Notes: generated from the letters alone by a model not told the origin. A stretch of 64,000 bases of DNA from Monosporascus cannonballus (GCA_004154925.1 QJNS01000303.1:19409-83408), one strand, 5' to 3'; counted from the first letter of the stretch, positions 1 through 12,000 are shown. Numbers and translations: made by a program.

Positions 1-791
1 TGCTCTCGGTTTCATGTGAGTCGCCTACCGCATCCCCGAGTGGCTACCTATCTTGGAGATGGGTGCGCGTTGAGCTAGGGGATGTGGGATGCTGACTTGG
101 GATATAGCGATACCATCGTAGCCATCATCCGGCTAGAGTCAATCATCACATTCGACACCTCCCGTAACATCACACGTGCGTATCTATACTCCCCCCTTCC
201 AGCGAAGTCCCCCTTGTCCATTCTACCCCGTAGCTGACACACCGGTCCGCTACAGAGGACTTCGTCGAAATCGGCTACATGTCCACGATCGAGGTGCCGG
301 TCGGCATCGTATGCGCCTGCCTGCCGGCGATCCGGTCCCTCTTCGGCGCCGTGTTTCCACGGGTCTTCGGGACCACGAGTCACGAGTCCACGAAGCGCAA
401 CACCAGCGGCGGTGGCGATGGTGGCGGAGGCGGCGGCGGCCTTTCGGGCAGTTCCCGGCTGAGCCGCAAGCAGCGCGCCAGCAACCTCGTCAACAACAAG
501 ATCAGCGTCCGCCAGGAGTGGACCGTGCTCAGCGACCCGGCACCCGGCAGCGACAGCGACGTCGAGCTGGTCGGCGTCGCCGTCAGTGGAGGCGCGCCGG
601 CCGTAGGATACCGCTACCCCGGTGTCGCTGGTGGTAGTGGCGCCAGTACCTCGATCAAGGCGGTCGTCGTCGAGTCCGCCGCGCGGCCGCAGACCCCCTG
701 GGACGGGACGATTGGGAACGTGAGCGGGAACGGCGCCGGGGGCGGGTATTATAAGAGTAACAGGAACGGGGCGTCAGTTCATGTAGGATAA
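1..791 (+). CDS. SAT4/fungal rhodopsin-like integral membrane protein, 3' part
   Basis: This is the C-terminal end of a seven-helix fungal membrane protein of the SAT4 (fungal rhodopsin domain) family; the 5' part lies before the window. Reading with introns at 16-107 (GTGAGT...TATAG) and 176-255 (GTGCGT...CTGAC...TACAG) gives a continuous frame through 1-15, 108-175 and 256-791. It contains the family's helix-6/7 block, TIVAIIRLESIITF, then FVEIGYMSTIEVPVG and IVCACLPAIRSLF. The last exon ends in a long Gly/Ser-rich tail (GGGDGGGGGGG) that would be cytoplasmic. The usual Trp of the W-STIEV motif is Met here. Members are common in filamentous fungi, some near secondary-metabolite genes, with no general biochemical role known. 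The family call is firm; the exon borders are inferred. Confidence 0.82.
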
Positions 792-1383
792 GGATGGCTG
801 GATTCTGGGAATGCTCGGGATCGATCATAATTATAGCGACGAACTCGCCGGATGTGACGCGTGACGAGTCTTACCGCGGACTGTGTGATAATTATGCGGG
901 GCTATCAACACTGCATGATGGTTTAAGTGTACGCAGAGGTCGTTGAGCCACTGCACACATCCCTACAGAAGTTCTCACCAAGGTCGAAGTCGTTACCTTG
1001 GGAAGGTGTAGTGACAGCAAGTGAGGCGCAAGCCCATACCGGTAGGGCGAAAGGATGCATGGGATAGGGGGGATTAGAGCCCCTAGCAGGAAAGTACGGC
1101 ATCCCGTATCCTGGCCGGCTGGAGCCGAAAACAGCTTCCACTTTCTAAAAGTCAGCAATGGAGCCAGAAATGGAGCCAGTCGCGCCCGCTCTTCTGCCCT
1201 CGACTCCTCCCACTAAAGTCAAGGAACCCCTTCATCTTCACCACTTAGATATTGTCCTCGCCGTCGCGTTTTCCCGCTTCAAACCCGCCGTGTTGCCCAA
1301 TGCCTGCCATTCCACATTCCGTCGGCAATGATTCCCACGTAACCTTCGTCAAGCGCTTCACCCAACGGAAATCCCAAAATCGA
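792..1383. other. Intergenic, no gene recognised
   Basis: No open frame here has recognisable family residues or splice logic. The stretch separates the SAT4 gene from the DUF3435 relic and contains only short chance frames. Confidence 0.5.
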
Positions 1384-3370
1384 ATGGCCACGAGGCGACC
1401 GAAAGAACTCACGGCTGCACAGCGTGCTGGCCTACGTCAGCGGTTGAGAGATGTTCGCTTTCTTAAGCCGGCATACACGGACGACACCAAGATCAACATT
1501 GCCGGGATCCTGCGAAGATGGAAAAAGTACGCGAACCATCTGGAACCACTCGCCGTCCGATTGCGGATTCGCTGACAGAAAGCAGGTATTACTAATCCAA
1601 CGAGCTAGGGCCATGGAAAGCTGTGATCGAGGCACGCTGACAAAGCCATGATCATGGACTTCCTTGAATTCATCTGCGACAAGTGCAAGATTTCCCCGCA
1701 AGGCTCATCGTGGGCATATTTCCGTCAACACAAGCAGCTGTACAGCAATATCACCGGCCGTTACATGGACAGGAACGATAGCAAGGAGGTCCTAAAGGCA
1801 TGTCGCTGCACTGTCTTGTCTGTGAAAAAGGTCACCGCCAAGATACTAGCAAACGCAAGTTTGGTGGCATGATGTTGTCTTCATCCCCCTTTACAGCCAC
1901 TGGCCGCCTAACGCAGACGGAAAGCCAATGCTCAGCGCAAACGATCTGCTAGCCCTGCTAAGACTCAACCACACTTACGATACGGGTGTATTCCATCTCG
2001 AAACACATCGTGTTCAACTGTCCGCCGCGTACCGGGGCCTTGCCTATACCTGGATGCGGCCGGCCGAGTTTGTGGACAGCGAGAAGAATAAGCCAAGAAA
2101 TGGATCCCGGGAAAGATCTTCGGTCCGAATCTCATTGGTAACGGTGATCCGGATGATGGCGCAAGACGGCGTTTCTTAGCTACTCGAAGAAATGCTTTAC
2201 CAAGGGACCACCGGTCGTGGGCGTCCCAAGGCGCTATGCTACGAATACGTCTTGCTAAGGGTTGTCCGCCATCCGGATACCGGGAAAAACGTGCCGGCCA
2301 TGGCAATCAAGTTCATCTACCACAATGGAGCGGATAATAAGCCAAAACCGTACGTATTACGACGATTTTTTCTCGCGTCTTTTCGCCTATATTGGCATAT
2401 ATTGACACATGTCTGAACCATCCTCTTTTCCCCCTTGGCGAGAAAGGTGGTCGTTTGCTTCATTACCCTACATAGTAATCATCACCCAGGCACAGTAAAA
2501 TTTTGGCATTTGCTCCACCGAGTCTGGTCAACGCAGAGCTGGTTTTCCAATAAGGAAGAAGGGTCCCATCCTCCGCACGCCACTCTGGTAGGAGTCTATG
2601 CTTAAGATCCCCATCTTCAGCGGCTTCGGCGGCAATGTCCTCTCTGCCAACCGCGCGCTTCCCTACCACAATTTAAAAGACGACATGGAACGGCAAACGT
2701 TAAACGCCGGGCTCGAAAGAGCTTTTGGGCTTAAAGCGTTTTCGCAAGAAAGCCGCAAATGCGGTCAACGATACGTTAAACAAACCCTGCTGTTAAATAT
2801 TAACGCTAACAAGGTGCTGCTATGAGCAAGGCATCGGACGCCGTCCGCGACCAAATAATGCATCACGACCCAAAGTGGGCGACGTTTAACAGCGCTTATA
2901 TCAATAAAAATATCCAGTTCGACTTCTAGAATGCCGTCATAAGCGAAGCGTCCAAAAATGGGCGTATCCGTTTGTTTACGCACATAAGCTTCATGCGCAA
3001 CTCTCTGCGGCCTGGAATATGGTTCCCAACGAAATATAATCGTCTATCCCTCCAGATCCGGAAATTAAGCAACTAAAAAGGCAACGAACAAGGCTTAAGG
3101 GGGATTCGTACCGGATTAAGCACCGTAACGACAAAGAAACGATCCGGAACCCGTCCAAGCAAATCAGGGCCAAGCGGGCGCAACGTAACAAAAGGATTAC
3201 AAGCGAATACCGCAAGTTTTACTTGCACAACTGACCAACCTGGGATATCGCGCGACAAGCTATGTGAAAAGAAGAGGAAAACTATGATGCACCCGTCATC
3301 GAGCTCCATATCCCCAAACGTACCAAGCTAACCGAAATTCTTGTCACCCAGCCGGACCGCCTCGCTTAGC
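1384..3370 (+). pseudogene. DUF3435 (FluG/Starship captain-type) tyrosine recombinase relic
   Basis: Family residues appear in order along one strand but in shifting frames. Near 1465 reads FLKPAYTDDTKINIAGILRR; near 1610-1760 PWKAVIE, then MDFLEFICDKCKIS and YSNITGRYMDRNDSKEV; near 1930-2070 NDLLALL, YDTGVF and RPAEFVD; near 2205-2345 TTGRGRPKALCYE and IKFIYHNGADNKPKP; near 2600-2700 DDMERQTLNAG; near 2825-2930 SDAVRDQIMHHDPKWATFNS; and near 3305-3365 ELHIPKRTKLTEILVTQPDR. This is the full-length order of DUF3435 proteins, the family to which Starship giant-transposon captain recombinases belong. In-frame stops and several frameshifts break it, so it is dead. The Arg of the RPAE box is retained. 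Base composition is ordinary, so the decay is not the heavy RIP seen at 32.4-47.1 kb. One ordinary intron may lie at about 1527-1610. Whether it came from a Starship or a solitary DUF3435 gene cannot be told. Confidence 0.8.
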
Positions 3371-3432
3371 CCTCGAAAGGGTGGACTTTCGGGTAACATT
3401 TTTCGAGGCTCGAAAGACTACCGCCCGCAGAC

Positions 3433-3540
3433 ATGGAAAACAGAAGGCCGGCTATCGTGGCCATCATCTCTTTCCAGCTGCTCTCCTTAACGGCCATAAC
3501 GATGAGGTTATATGTTCGTCGTTTCATGACACTATGCCTC
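3433..3540 (+). pseudogene. SAT4-type N-terminal fragment
   Basis: From ATG 3433 the frame reads MENRRPAIVAIISF and then LTAITMRLYVRRFM. This resembles the first transmembrane helix and following Arg-rich loop of SAT4/fungal rhodopsin proteins (typically N-R-G-P...LxxxxTxxxALRxYVRxxM). Nothing recognisable of the family follows; the frame ends soon after without helix 2. It is best read as a broken N-terminal exon of a paralogue of the gene at 1-791. The identification rests on about 32 residues. Confidence 0.4.
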
Positions 3541-4061
3541 TATCTTCAGGCACTGAGAATAGTTACTGACACTTCCAGCAGTCATTGTAATTGCAATGGT
3601 GCCAGTGCTCGCACAGGCCATACTGCAGCTCTCTAGTGAGAGTTTGTTCTCATCCTTCTCTGAGCAACCAAGTAAGGCCTCGGTCTTCAGAATCTCTGAC
3701 GCGAAGCTTGCTGATCCCACAACCATGCTCCACTTAGTTTTGTGGTCTGGACGAGGAGGATATCCGTAGGAGGTCGCCAAACCAAGCTTTGGTTACGTGT
3801 CGTGTCATGTGCGACGGTATCCGAGACGGCACCTTGATTGGTGGCATCTGCTTCTCAGCTTAGGCCATCAAACTTTGGCGCCGTGCGCCTCGCGCCTCAG
3901 CTGCGGGGTAAATCTGAAATCGACCGGATCGTGGCCGTCCCTTGATATTGGTTGACACTCAGCGACCCTGGCTGCAGCCGCGGGGATCCACGCCAGCCAC
4001 CGTCCCTGTCTTCGGTCCCGTTTCAATCTCGGGGGCCGGTTTCGATTCCCGACGAACCTCT
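3541..4061. other. Intergenic / upstream region of the HET gene
   Basis: No recognisable gene. It holds the presumed promoter of the HET-domain gene downstream; I see no convincing TATA or CCAAT element that decides the start. Confidence 0.4.
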
Positions 4062-4133
4062 ATGAGCTCGACCGCGGTGGTACATAGTGGTTTTGTCGAA
4101 TACCGGGAACGTCTATCACCAGACATCGGCAAG

Positions 4134-6584
4134 ATGGGCAACTCCTCCTCAACTAGCTACACCCGTATCTGCCAGGTCTGCTCGAGTCTGGAGTTCAGCT
4201 ATGATCTAGACGCAACTTATGCTCCTAATGAGTACCGGCCGTACTCTCTGAACTCTGCTGTTACCCTTGGACCCCTCTCGGAGGTCAGACGCCGCACAGA
4301 TTGCGCTCTCTGCCGGCTGGTCACAGCAATCCTCGAGAAGGACCGAAATCTCAAGGACGCAGAAGATCCTCGAGGGGAGTGCTTTCTCCGTCCCGCCACC
4401 GGAACCTACCGGACGTATATCGATCGCCGGGATGTCTGCGATGTTTTCTACGGTGGTCACCCGACGAGTCCAATTCGAGGTCATATCATTGTCCAACAAC
4501 CGTTAACAGGCCAACCCCACCCGGAGCCAAGACCCGCAAGCAGCCTCGAGGATATCGACTTCCAGCAGGTGCGCCGGTGGCTGAAGGCGTGTGAAGACGG
4601 CCACGCTGCGACCTGCGATCATCGGCCTGCTCAAGATGGTTACCGGGCGGCCGTCAGGATCACCCTCATCGATACCGAGGCGCATAGATTGGTCGAGTCG
4701 TCCACGAGCTGTCGTTTCCTGACCTTGAGCTATGTGTGGGGCGAGAAAGTGGCCAAGTTCGACATGGGGAAGAGCAACGCCGGCAACTTTGCCAGGCGCC
4801 ACGAGCCGGGCGCCCTCCGGAGCGAGGTTCACGCCCTCCCCAAAGCCATACAGGACGCCTGGAAGGTCACGCAGGAGCTGGGCGAGCGGTTCTTGTGGGT
4901 CGACGCGCTCTGCATCCAGCAGGACGACCCGGACGAGCTGAAAAGGCAACTCCCGCTCATGGATCGGATATACAACCAGTCAGTCCTCACCATTGTTGCC
5001 GTCTCCGGAAGGCACGCCGACGAGCCTCTACCCGGCGTGCGGCCGGGCCACCGCACGGCAATCCAACCGGTGGAGCTTGCGGCTCCTTGGGTCTTCACGG
5101 GCGAGATGCCCAGTCTGGACTGGGTGCTTGGGTTGACCAGATACGAGAAGCGCGCCTGGACGCTCCAGGAACGCCTCCTCTGCAAGCGGCGGCTCTTCTT
5201 ATCGGATTGGCAGGTCTATTTTCAGTGTTATCAGGTTGTATGGCAGGAGTGCTACCCACAGCCCCGGCAAATCGTACAGAACCCAAACTCCATCGAGTTA
5301 CTCGGCGGCGACTCGGCCTTTTTCAACTTCTCATATGCAAAACTTGGTGGATTCTCTCTTCTCCACGTCCGCCACCTGCAGCCTTGGGACGGGAACACCC
5401 TCCAGCGCCACGACCTCCTCGTCTCGGAGCTCTGCCGGCGCGAGGTCGGGGAGGAAGACAACATCCTTAATGCGTTTGCCGGGATGGTCTCGTATCTGGA
5501 GAGCCTAGGCACTGGACCTATCGAAGCGGGCACTCCCCTCCCCATCATTGACCGCGCGTTGTTGTGGGCCCCCGTCAGCCGCCTGAAGAAGAGGCCGATT
5601 AGCAACGAGGAGGGGCTGCCGAGCTGGTCATGGGTGGCGTGGCACGGGCACGTCCGACACATTTGGAACCATCACGGCCCGGTCCATGAGTTTCTGGGAT
5701 ACGATTTCCGCAATCTGTCATCCGACGTCTGTGAGTTCTTCATCGAGCGCAACGGGAAACTAGAGCGAATCGAGAGGAACGCACACGCTGAGGATCCTTC
5801 TCGAGGGCTGCCTCCCGTAATCACCGCGGAGGAGTACGGCATGCAGCCCGTAAAGTTCCTACGACAGCCGGTCTTGCACTTCCTAGCTTATACGGTTCCT
5901 GCGGCGGCCTTTAATTTTCGTGGGGGACGCATCCGGCGGTCGGATTTCGATGGCGACTGGTCGTTCACAATGGCCGTGCCCTCCTACCTCGCCGTTGCAT
6001 CAATGCACAACCATTCAGCGGGCGTCTTTCTCAACATCCAGCGAAATTTTTCAGGGGAGCATAGTATCATCTTCTGCCAGACCGAGCAAGACGCAGGCCC
6101 AGACCCAGGGCCCAGTGAGGAGAATGACGAGGAGTACCCTGCAACCTGGATTCTCGACCACACGGGGCGCAGATGCGGTATCCTCCTCGACCACGAGGAG
6201 AAGACCAGTGTGGCGGACACCGAGATCGAACAAATCCTGGCGTTTAACGAACAAGGCGAGATGGTCGGGGTCGCGCTGGACTACGAGGATCCGACAACAG
6301 ATCGATTCCGGGGCAGCAGGTTTTCACTAGTCCTGCTTTCCAAGTCGAGCACCCTATCAACGCCCCGGGGCGTCAGCCGGCGGGAACAGAAGCTGAACTC
6401 GCGGGGACAACGGGTCATGCTCAAAAGCCTGGCGCCGCCCGAAGGAAACTGGGCTATCACGAATCTTCTTCTGGTCAAGTGCCACGACGAGGGTCCGTTT
6501 GTGACCCGCGTCGGGATAGCACATATATTTGTCCAAGCCTGGGAGGAGGCGGGCCCGGAAATGAAATATCTGAGGCTTGCGTAG
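4134..6584 (+). CDS. HET (heterokaryon incompatibility) domain protein
   Basis: A single uninterrupted frame of 816 codons. The HET domain spans about residues 197-345. It opens with LTLSYVWGEK, has the core FLWVDALCIQQDD followed by DRIYNQSVLTIVAVSG, and closes with RAWTLQERLLCKRRLFLS. Cys pairs near the N-terminus (CQVCSSLEF, CALCRLV) are usual in this class. HET proteins act in non-self recognition and can trigger cell death when incompatible partners meet; the partner here is unknown. I chose ATG 4134 (context CAAGATGG). An in-frame ATG at 4062 would add 24 residues, and the frame stays open back to about 3942 without ATG. From 4134 the protein begins M-G-N-S-S-S-T, which fits an N-myristoylation signal. 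No intron is needed, and the gene looks intact. Confidence 0.88.
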   Translation: MGNSSSTSYTRICQVCSSLEFSYDLDATYAPNEYRPYSLNSAVTLGPLSEVRRRTDCALCRLVTAILEKDRNLKDAEDPRGECFLRPATGTYRTYIDRRDVCDVFYGGHPTSPIRGHIIVQQPLTGQPHPEPRPASSLEDIDFQQVRRWLKACEDGHAATCDHRPAQDGYRAAVRITLIDTEAHRLVESSTSCRFLTLSYVWGEKVAKFDMGKSNAGNFARRHEPGALRSEVHALPKAIQDAWKVTQELGERFLWVDALCIQQDDPDELKRQLPLMDRIYNQSVLTIVAVSGRHADEPLPGVRPGHRTAIQPVELAAPWVFTGEMPSLDWVLGLTRYEKRAWTLQERLLCKRRLFLSDWQVYFQCYQVVWQECYPQPRQIVQNPNSIELLGGDSAFFNFSYAKLGGFSLLHVRHLQPWDGNTLQRHDLLVSELCRREVGEEDNILNAFAGMVSYLESLGTGPIEAGTPLPIIDRALLWAPVSRLKKRPISNEEGLPSWSWVAWHGHVRHIWNHHGPVHEFLGYDFRNLSSDVCEFFIERNGKLERIERNAHAEDPSRGLPPVITAEEYGMQPVKFLRQPVLHFLAYTVPAAAFNFRGGRIRRSDFDGDWSFTMAVPSYLAVASMHNHSAGVFLNIQRNFSGEHSIIFCQTEQDAGPDPGPSEENDEEYPATWILDHTGRRCGILLDHEEKTSVADTEIEQILAFNEQGEMVGVALDYEDPTTDRFRGSRFSLVLLSKSSTLSTPRGVSRREQKLNSRGQRVMLKSLAPPEGNWAITNLLLVKCHDEGPFVTRVGIAHIFVQAWEEAGPEMKYLRLA

Positions 6585-9057
6585 TAGCGCCTAGTACAGG
6601 TATAATATATTCGAAGCTGAACACCTGGCATGGATGATCTGTCCCGACCCAGGCGCGACACCGCGTAAAATTGGGACTCCGGATGCTGCCCGAGGATACG
6701 CGGCCAAGCGATCAACGAGCGGGCTCACTCCAGTCAAACCCTCAGGGTGCACACTGGAGAAGTTCCGCTATAGCTTAAACACCAGAGATATCCCCCTGGT
6801 AGTGATATTCTGCCGCCGAAACGAATTGTCTCTTGCTTAGGAAGCCACACCACCTGCTAGTACATATTTCGATGCATCAGAAGCACAGTAGGAAGCTGTG
6901 AAACCGATATTCTAGTATAGACATGGTGAAGAGTAAATATGGGTTATAGATTCATCGCAACCTAAGTCTCCGAATGAACGTGTGCGCAAGTGCGCTGCTA
7001 GTAGAGGAGTAAACAAGTATATGCACATGAGGTCATTGGGCAACTTCCCAGTCATAATGCAGGACTGTAAGAATTAGCACCGTTAGCTGGTTCGACCCTG
7101 TGATTGCCGTATTGCATTTCCGCTTTTTTCCCAAAAATATTTTTAAATAAAATACTTTAAATTCTGAGGACTTTTAAAAATTATTTATATTTTTAAACTA
7201 ATTTTTAATAAAACAGCACCCTAGGTCGTGTTTCGTATACGTAAGGGCCTTATCAACCCCATGGATAGGTACAGAATGAAGTCAAGTTTGTAGGCTCCTT
7301 TCTCTTAAACAACGCCGCTCCATTCCTCGCGGAGGGAGTAGGCTAAACTGATATCCAATCCATTGGAGTGGACGACACAACCGAGCGGGCGCGACCACTT
7401 GACGAGCTCTTGCCCCGGGATGAATATATGCCCGATGCTTTAGTTCTCGGTGCTCTGGGAGAGCGTCTTACGCCGCAGTGTAACTACATGGTGCATAAAA
7501 GTTTACTCCATGTCAAGTACAAAGCTAGACAAAGTTAGACAAAGCCCCCAGCTAACGCCCTCTCTTCCAGGCCGCCCACACACAATTTTCCCCGGATTCC
7601 ATCAAGAAGAGGAAGTCCCGAGTACATTCCAGCAACAGGCTTCAGGGAATTCGTGGATAATACTCCCAGTAGCCAACCCAGACGACACGACTCACAAGGG
7701 GGGACATCACAGTTTTCTACATTCAACAATCTCCATTGTTGGAGAACTAACTTGTCCCTTCCCCCTCCTCACTATCATTGGCATATAACACCCTCCCGCC
7801 CGTCTAGTGATCTTTCGAGTCTAAGTCCAGTTGGCTAGGATACTCTTCCTCCTTCGATGACTGGTTGGTACCGTGCGCCCTAGGACGGTCACGTCATTTA
7901 TTAGTAAACAGCCGACGTGAAGCAGCGCAAAAGTGGATTTACTCACGGCCAGAATTGCGAACCTACAGCAACCAAGTCCGCGTCTTGGGTTTTCTTCCCC
8001 TTTTCGGTCGACTTGCCTGAGAACTTTCCAGATTTCCTGCTCGCCTTCCCAGGCCCTCCAGCACTCGTTGATCCTGCAGAGACACCTATTTTAGATACTC
8101 GACTTGAGATGTCCCACTTAAAGCAGGGACACCCACCAGCGTGGTCCATCTTCGGGAACCCGGGGATTCTTTCGGTGGCTAGGTGAACATCGGATAGTGT
8201 AGATGGGAATAGGCGTAGCAATAGGCGTAGCAAAAGGAGTAGCGGTTTTCCTCTTCGATGCTCTCTCCAACTTAGAAGACGTAGCTGATCACCTCTGGCC
8301 ACAATAATTCCAATCCGGGGAAACGGACATATTTATACAAAATTGATCGTTAGTCTAGGTGGCCACAGCTCCAAAGATATCGACTATGATGACAGCTTAA
8401 TTCTAGCAAGGACTGTTCACGGGACGTTACACTATCCAGCCGACTACCTCTAATATACATTCTGGTTTTGGACAGAGCCAACCGTAGTCCGAAGATTTCT
8501 TTGAACGGAACTGGTATAGTCAGTTATTCACCATGTTATATTCTAGTTTTAGAGCCGGCCAATCAAATGGCTCACCAGCTCTATCGACCGGTGGCTTGAA
8601 GTTTTGGGTACATATCGTTTCGCCCATCTGCATTCTGGTTTTGCGGAAGGCCAATTATATATGAGGACCTGGCCGAAAGAGCTAAGCTTCCTGCACAACC
8701 GCCAAATCGATAGGTAAATATGTGACGACACTCCTGCAGTATGGTTTTGTTATGACCCAACCAAATAACAGCCGTTATTCTCGGCACCCAACCTGTCAGG
8801 ACGTCTGGCTTCGTAGTAGCCAATTACTTTACGCCCAGTGCATAATATACCCACTGACCTGCTTGAGATGTAGAGAACTCAGCGAGGCTCCCAGCACGTA
8901 CAGCCGCTGTATATAGGTACACAACGGCACTTAATCCCACCGGCCTACACACCTACCCAACTTTCCACCATCTTTTGCACACAACAAGACTCAACGACCA
9001 CGCTGCTCATACAACACTCAAGGCTACTCATTCAACACTCGAGTTGACACAGACAAC
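6585..9057. other. Long intergenic spacer with an AT-rich patch
   Basis: About 2.5 kb without a recognisable gene. At 7125-7215 there is an AT-rich patch of A/T runs without the CpG-rich residue typical of the RIP island. At 8456-8470 and 8628-8642 a short phrase, CATTCTGGTTTTG, is repeated in direct orientation. The last 130 bases before 9058, rich in CACAACA/CAACACTC, look like the 5' leader of the Clr5-ankyrin gene. Confidence 0.5.
8208..8243. repeat. 12-bp tandem repeat, three copies
   Basis: AATAGGCGTAGC occurs twice exactly, followed by a third copy with two changes (AAAAGGAGTAGC). It lies in a non-coding spacer; on the minus strand it gives a Leu/Arg-rich chance frame. Confidence 0.85.
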
Positions 9058-12000
9058 ATGAATTCAAATGAATGGGAATTACACAGGCCAACTATTGAGC
9101 GCCTCTATCTTGAGGAAGGATTTACAATGGACCGGGTGGCTGCTTATATGAAGGACATGCATGGGTTTGTCAAGAAGTAAGTACAGCCTTGTCGCTCTCC
9201 TGGCATATACTAACAGTGGTGCGAAGGAAAAGCCAGTTCGAATACAAACTCGCGAAGTGGGGTGTCCGCAAGAATGCCACGAGAGACGAGTGGCAGTACC
9301 TTCGTCGCCAAATGCAGAAGAGGGAAGGGAAGATATCGGAAGTCACCATCCGCGGTCGTATAATCCCAGAACATAAGATCCGTAGAGAAATGCAGAGATA
9401 CACGACCATTCCTACCGCCAGAGAGTTCCAGGCAGGGTGTAAGTTTGGACCAGAGCCACACTGAGAGTCTAGATTAACGATCATTTTTCAGTACCGAGTC
9501 CCAAGACGCCTGAGGGCGACATCATTCGCGTCGTGAGTCCGAGCCTCGGAGGCCTTCAACATCCATGGCCAAATAACCTCCCTTGGTTTCAGTTTAAGGA
9601 ACAGGTACCCTTCAGCAAGTACTGCCGCTTACCATTTACTAATCTTTTGAGGCTAATAGTATGCAAGCCCTCTCCTGGTCGGCCCCTTTTCTCAACTCTC
9701 TGTTTGCACGGTCTGAATTCTCAAATGCCTTGCACCTTACTCTGGGACCCAAAGCTCACTCTTGCTTACAAACGGTACACTCGATTCCAGAGGCTATTTC
9801 TGCAACAATCGCCAACTTCGCCAAATCCATTCCTGAACTTGGAAAAGGAGAGGGCATAAAGACCCAGCAGCTCTGTTATGCCGGAGATATGAATTCGATG
9901 GCCACGCAGCTTCTTGTGGTCCTCCTTTTCCGGCTTTCAAACAAACTTCACGAAGACCTGATCGATCATGGGATACAAACTATGGATGACGATCTCATTA
10001 TTCATCTAATTGAGGAGATCTCGAAAAACAACTCAGCATTTCTGGGAGACCTTCTTAGATCTCGTAACCACACCAGCGATGCTATCAAGGAAGCTGTGTA
10101 CGCCTCCGCAGTTCGAAAAAGCAAGCATGAGATTGCCTCGCAATTCCTTAAAGCTGGCGTTGATCCAAACCTGCCTGTTCTTATGATTATCTTCCCAGAA
10201 TCCAACATTAGACGGGGGAAGGCTTCCATAAGCTGGAGAAGCCGGCCTCTATTCAAGCCAAGTGGTCTGGAGATAGCTGCTTATCGACTCGATACAAGGC
10301 TCGCCCTGATGCTGCTCGAAGCGGGAGCTACTATTGACCGAAATAGTACCCCTCTTCTAGAGCTCGTAGCAGCCGGCAATAATGATGATCGCGCCGTTGA
10401 AATTGCGCGGCTGCTAGTCAGCGCTGGAACTAAACTCGACTGGCCGCGCACTCCGGTATCGCCCAAGTACTATCGTCTATCGCCACTTGCGTTAGCAATC
10501 GCCAGAAATAACAACAGATTGGCGCAGTTCTTGATAGAGAAGGGAACCAACACAGAGATTTGTGAGCGCTCGTCCTCGCCCTACGTCACCCGGATAAGGA
10601 GATCATGGTTGAAGCAGCCTGATGCTTCGGAGGGCTGGGGAGGTGATTATCTAGATTCACTCGATGCAGGGTACACAGCGCTACATGTAGCCATCGTCGC
10701 GGAAAACATCGAGATGACTAATCAGCTACTCCGGCCGATTCTCAACAGGACCAGTATCTTACCAAAACGGGCTCTGAAAGAAATCTTCGTCACTGCGTGC
10801 TGGGCGGGGGACTTAGAAACGGCGGAGAAGCTACTGGACTTGGATATTGATTTGAATGAGGGATGGGAGCTGGGAATCACTCCTCTCGTTGCAACCGCTG
10901 TAAGTCAGTTTCAAGCTCATAACTCAGCCCGGTTTCTTTTTTGCCTTGGAGGTTATCGGATGTTCCAATGGAAAGCTTAGCGACTCCTGTTGGTCATGCG
11001 AGACCTACCTAGTTCATGAAACGGCCAGTTGTATGTACATGCCTTTCCAGTGGACACGTCCGCTCTTTATGCTTCCTCAAATGGCCCGTACTCGATGGTA
11101 TCCATTATTCGTTTGCGAATATTCATGGCCCCCTGATATCGACCAAACAGCGTAAATGCTAACCTGTATGCTACAGTGGAACCCGGACACCCAACTGGCC
11201 GAGAGTCTCATGCGGCTTGGTGCTCGCGTGGATCCATTAAACCAGAAATTTGCAAGCTCTTCTAAAAGCCCGTCCGCGCTACACGTTGCGGCTTTCTATG
11301 GAAACAATGCCTTGGTACAATTGCTACTGGACGCTGGAGCTAACCCGAACCTGCGGTTTACGCCGTTAAGAGAGGGGGAAATTCTATACAGTTGGCTGAT
11401 TCCTTGTGGCCACACAAGTCCGTTCCAATTCGCTATGGGAAGCGGCGATCCGTAAGTCCTCTTTGGAGTCATTTCCTCTCTTTTATTACTTAGACTGCGA
11501 GGCATAAGTCCACCGAAGGGACTTCCGGAAGTTTCCAACCCCAAGAAATGCAGCTTCCGACAGCTCCCGTGTACTCGCATAATTAAAGAACAATTGCTCA
11601 CCTCTGACGTTTCAGTGCCACGGCGGCTCTGCTATATCCTCAAGCAGATCTACTCGGGGGAGAACTGAGCCAGGCTTTAACTATGAGAAATGAACAACTT
11701 GTTTCAGCTCTGATGTCACGGACACCGGATATCCTGTCTTCCGATCATAACGGCGGGGCGGTCCTAGAAGCGGCTGTAACATCCGGCAATACTCGAGTCG
11801 TCACACTGTTCTTCTCCTCAGGTGGCCGTTACCAGCCAAGGGCGCTCTTCAAAGCAGTCGAGGCAGCTATCGTGTCGAAAGATATCACGATTGTGGAGTT
11901 CCTATCAGAGCACCGTTCTCTGGGGCCCATTGATAAATACGAAGCCTCAGCATTGATCCGTTCCATAGAGAAAAGGGAGTGGCGTGTGGTACATCTACTT

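Noticed and set aside
11452..11615. Open frame LRGISPPKGLPEVSNPKK inside an intron of the ankyrin gene
   Set aside because: Using GTAAGT at 11452 and TTTCAG at 11615 keeps the ankyrin frame (2+1 phase) and joins two ankyrin segments; the open text is short and ends in a stop.
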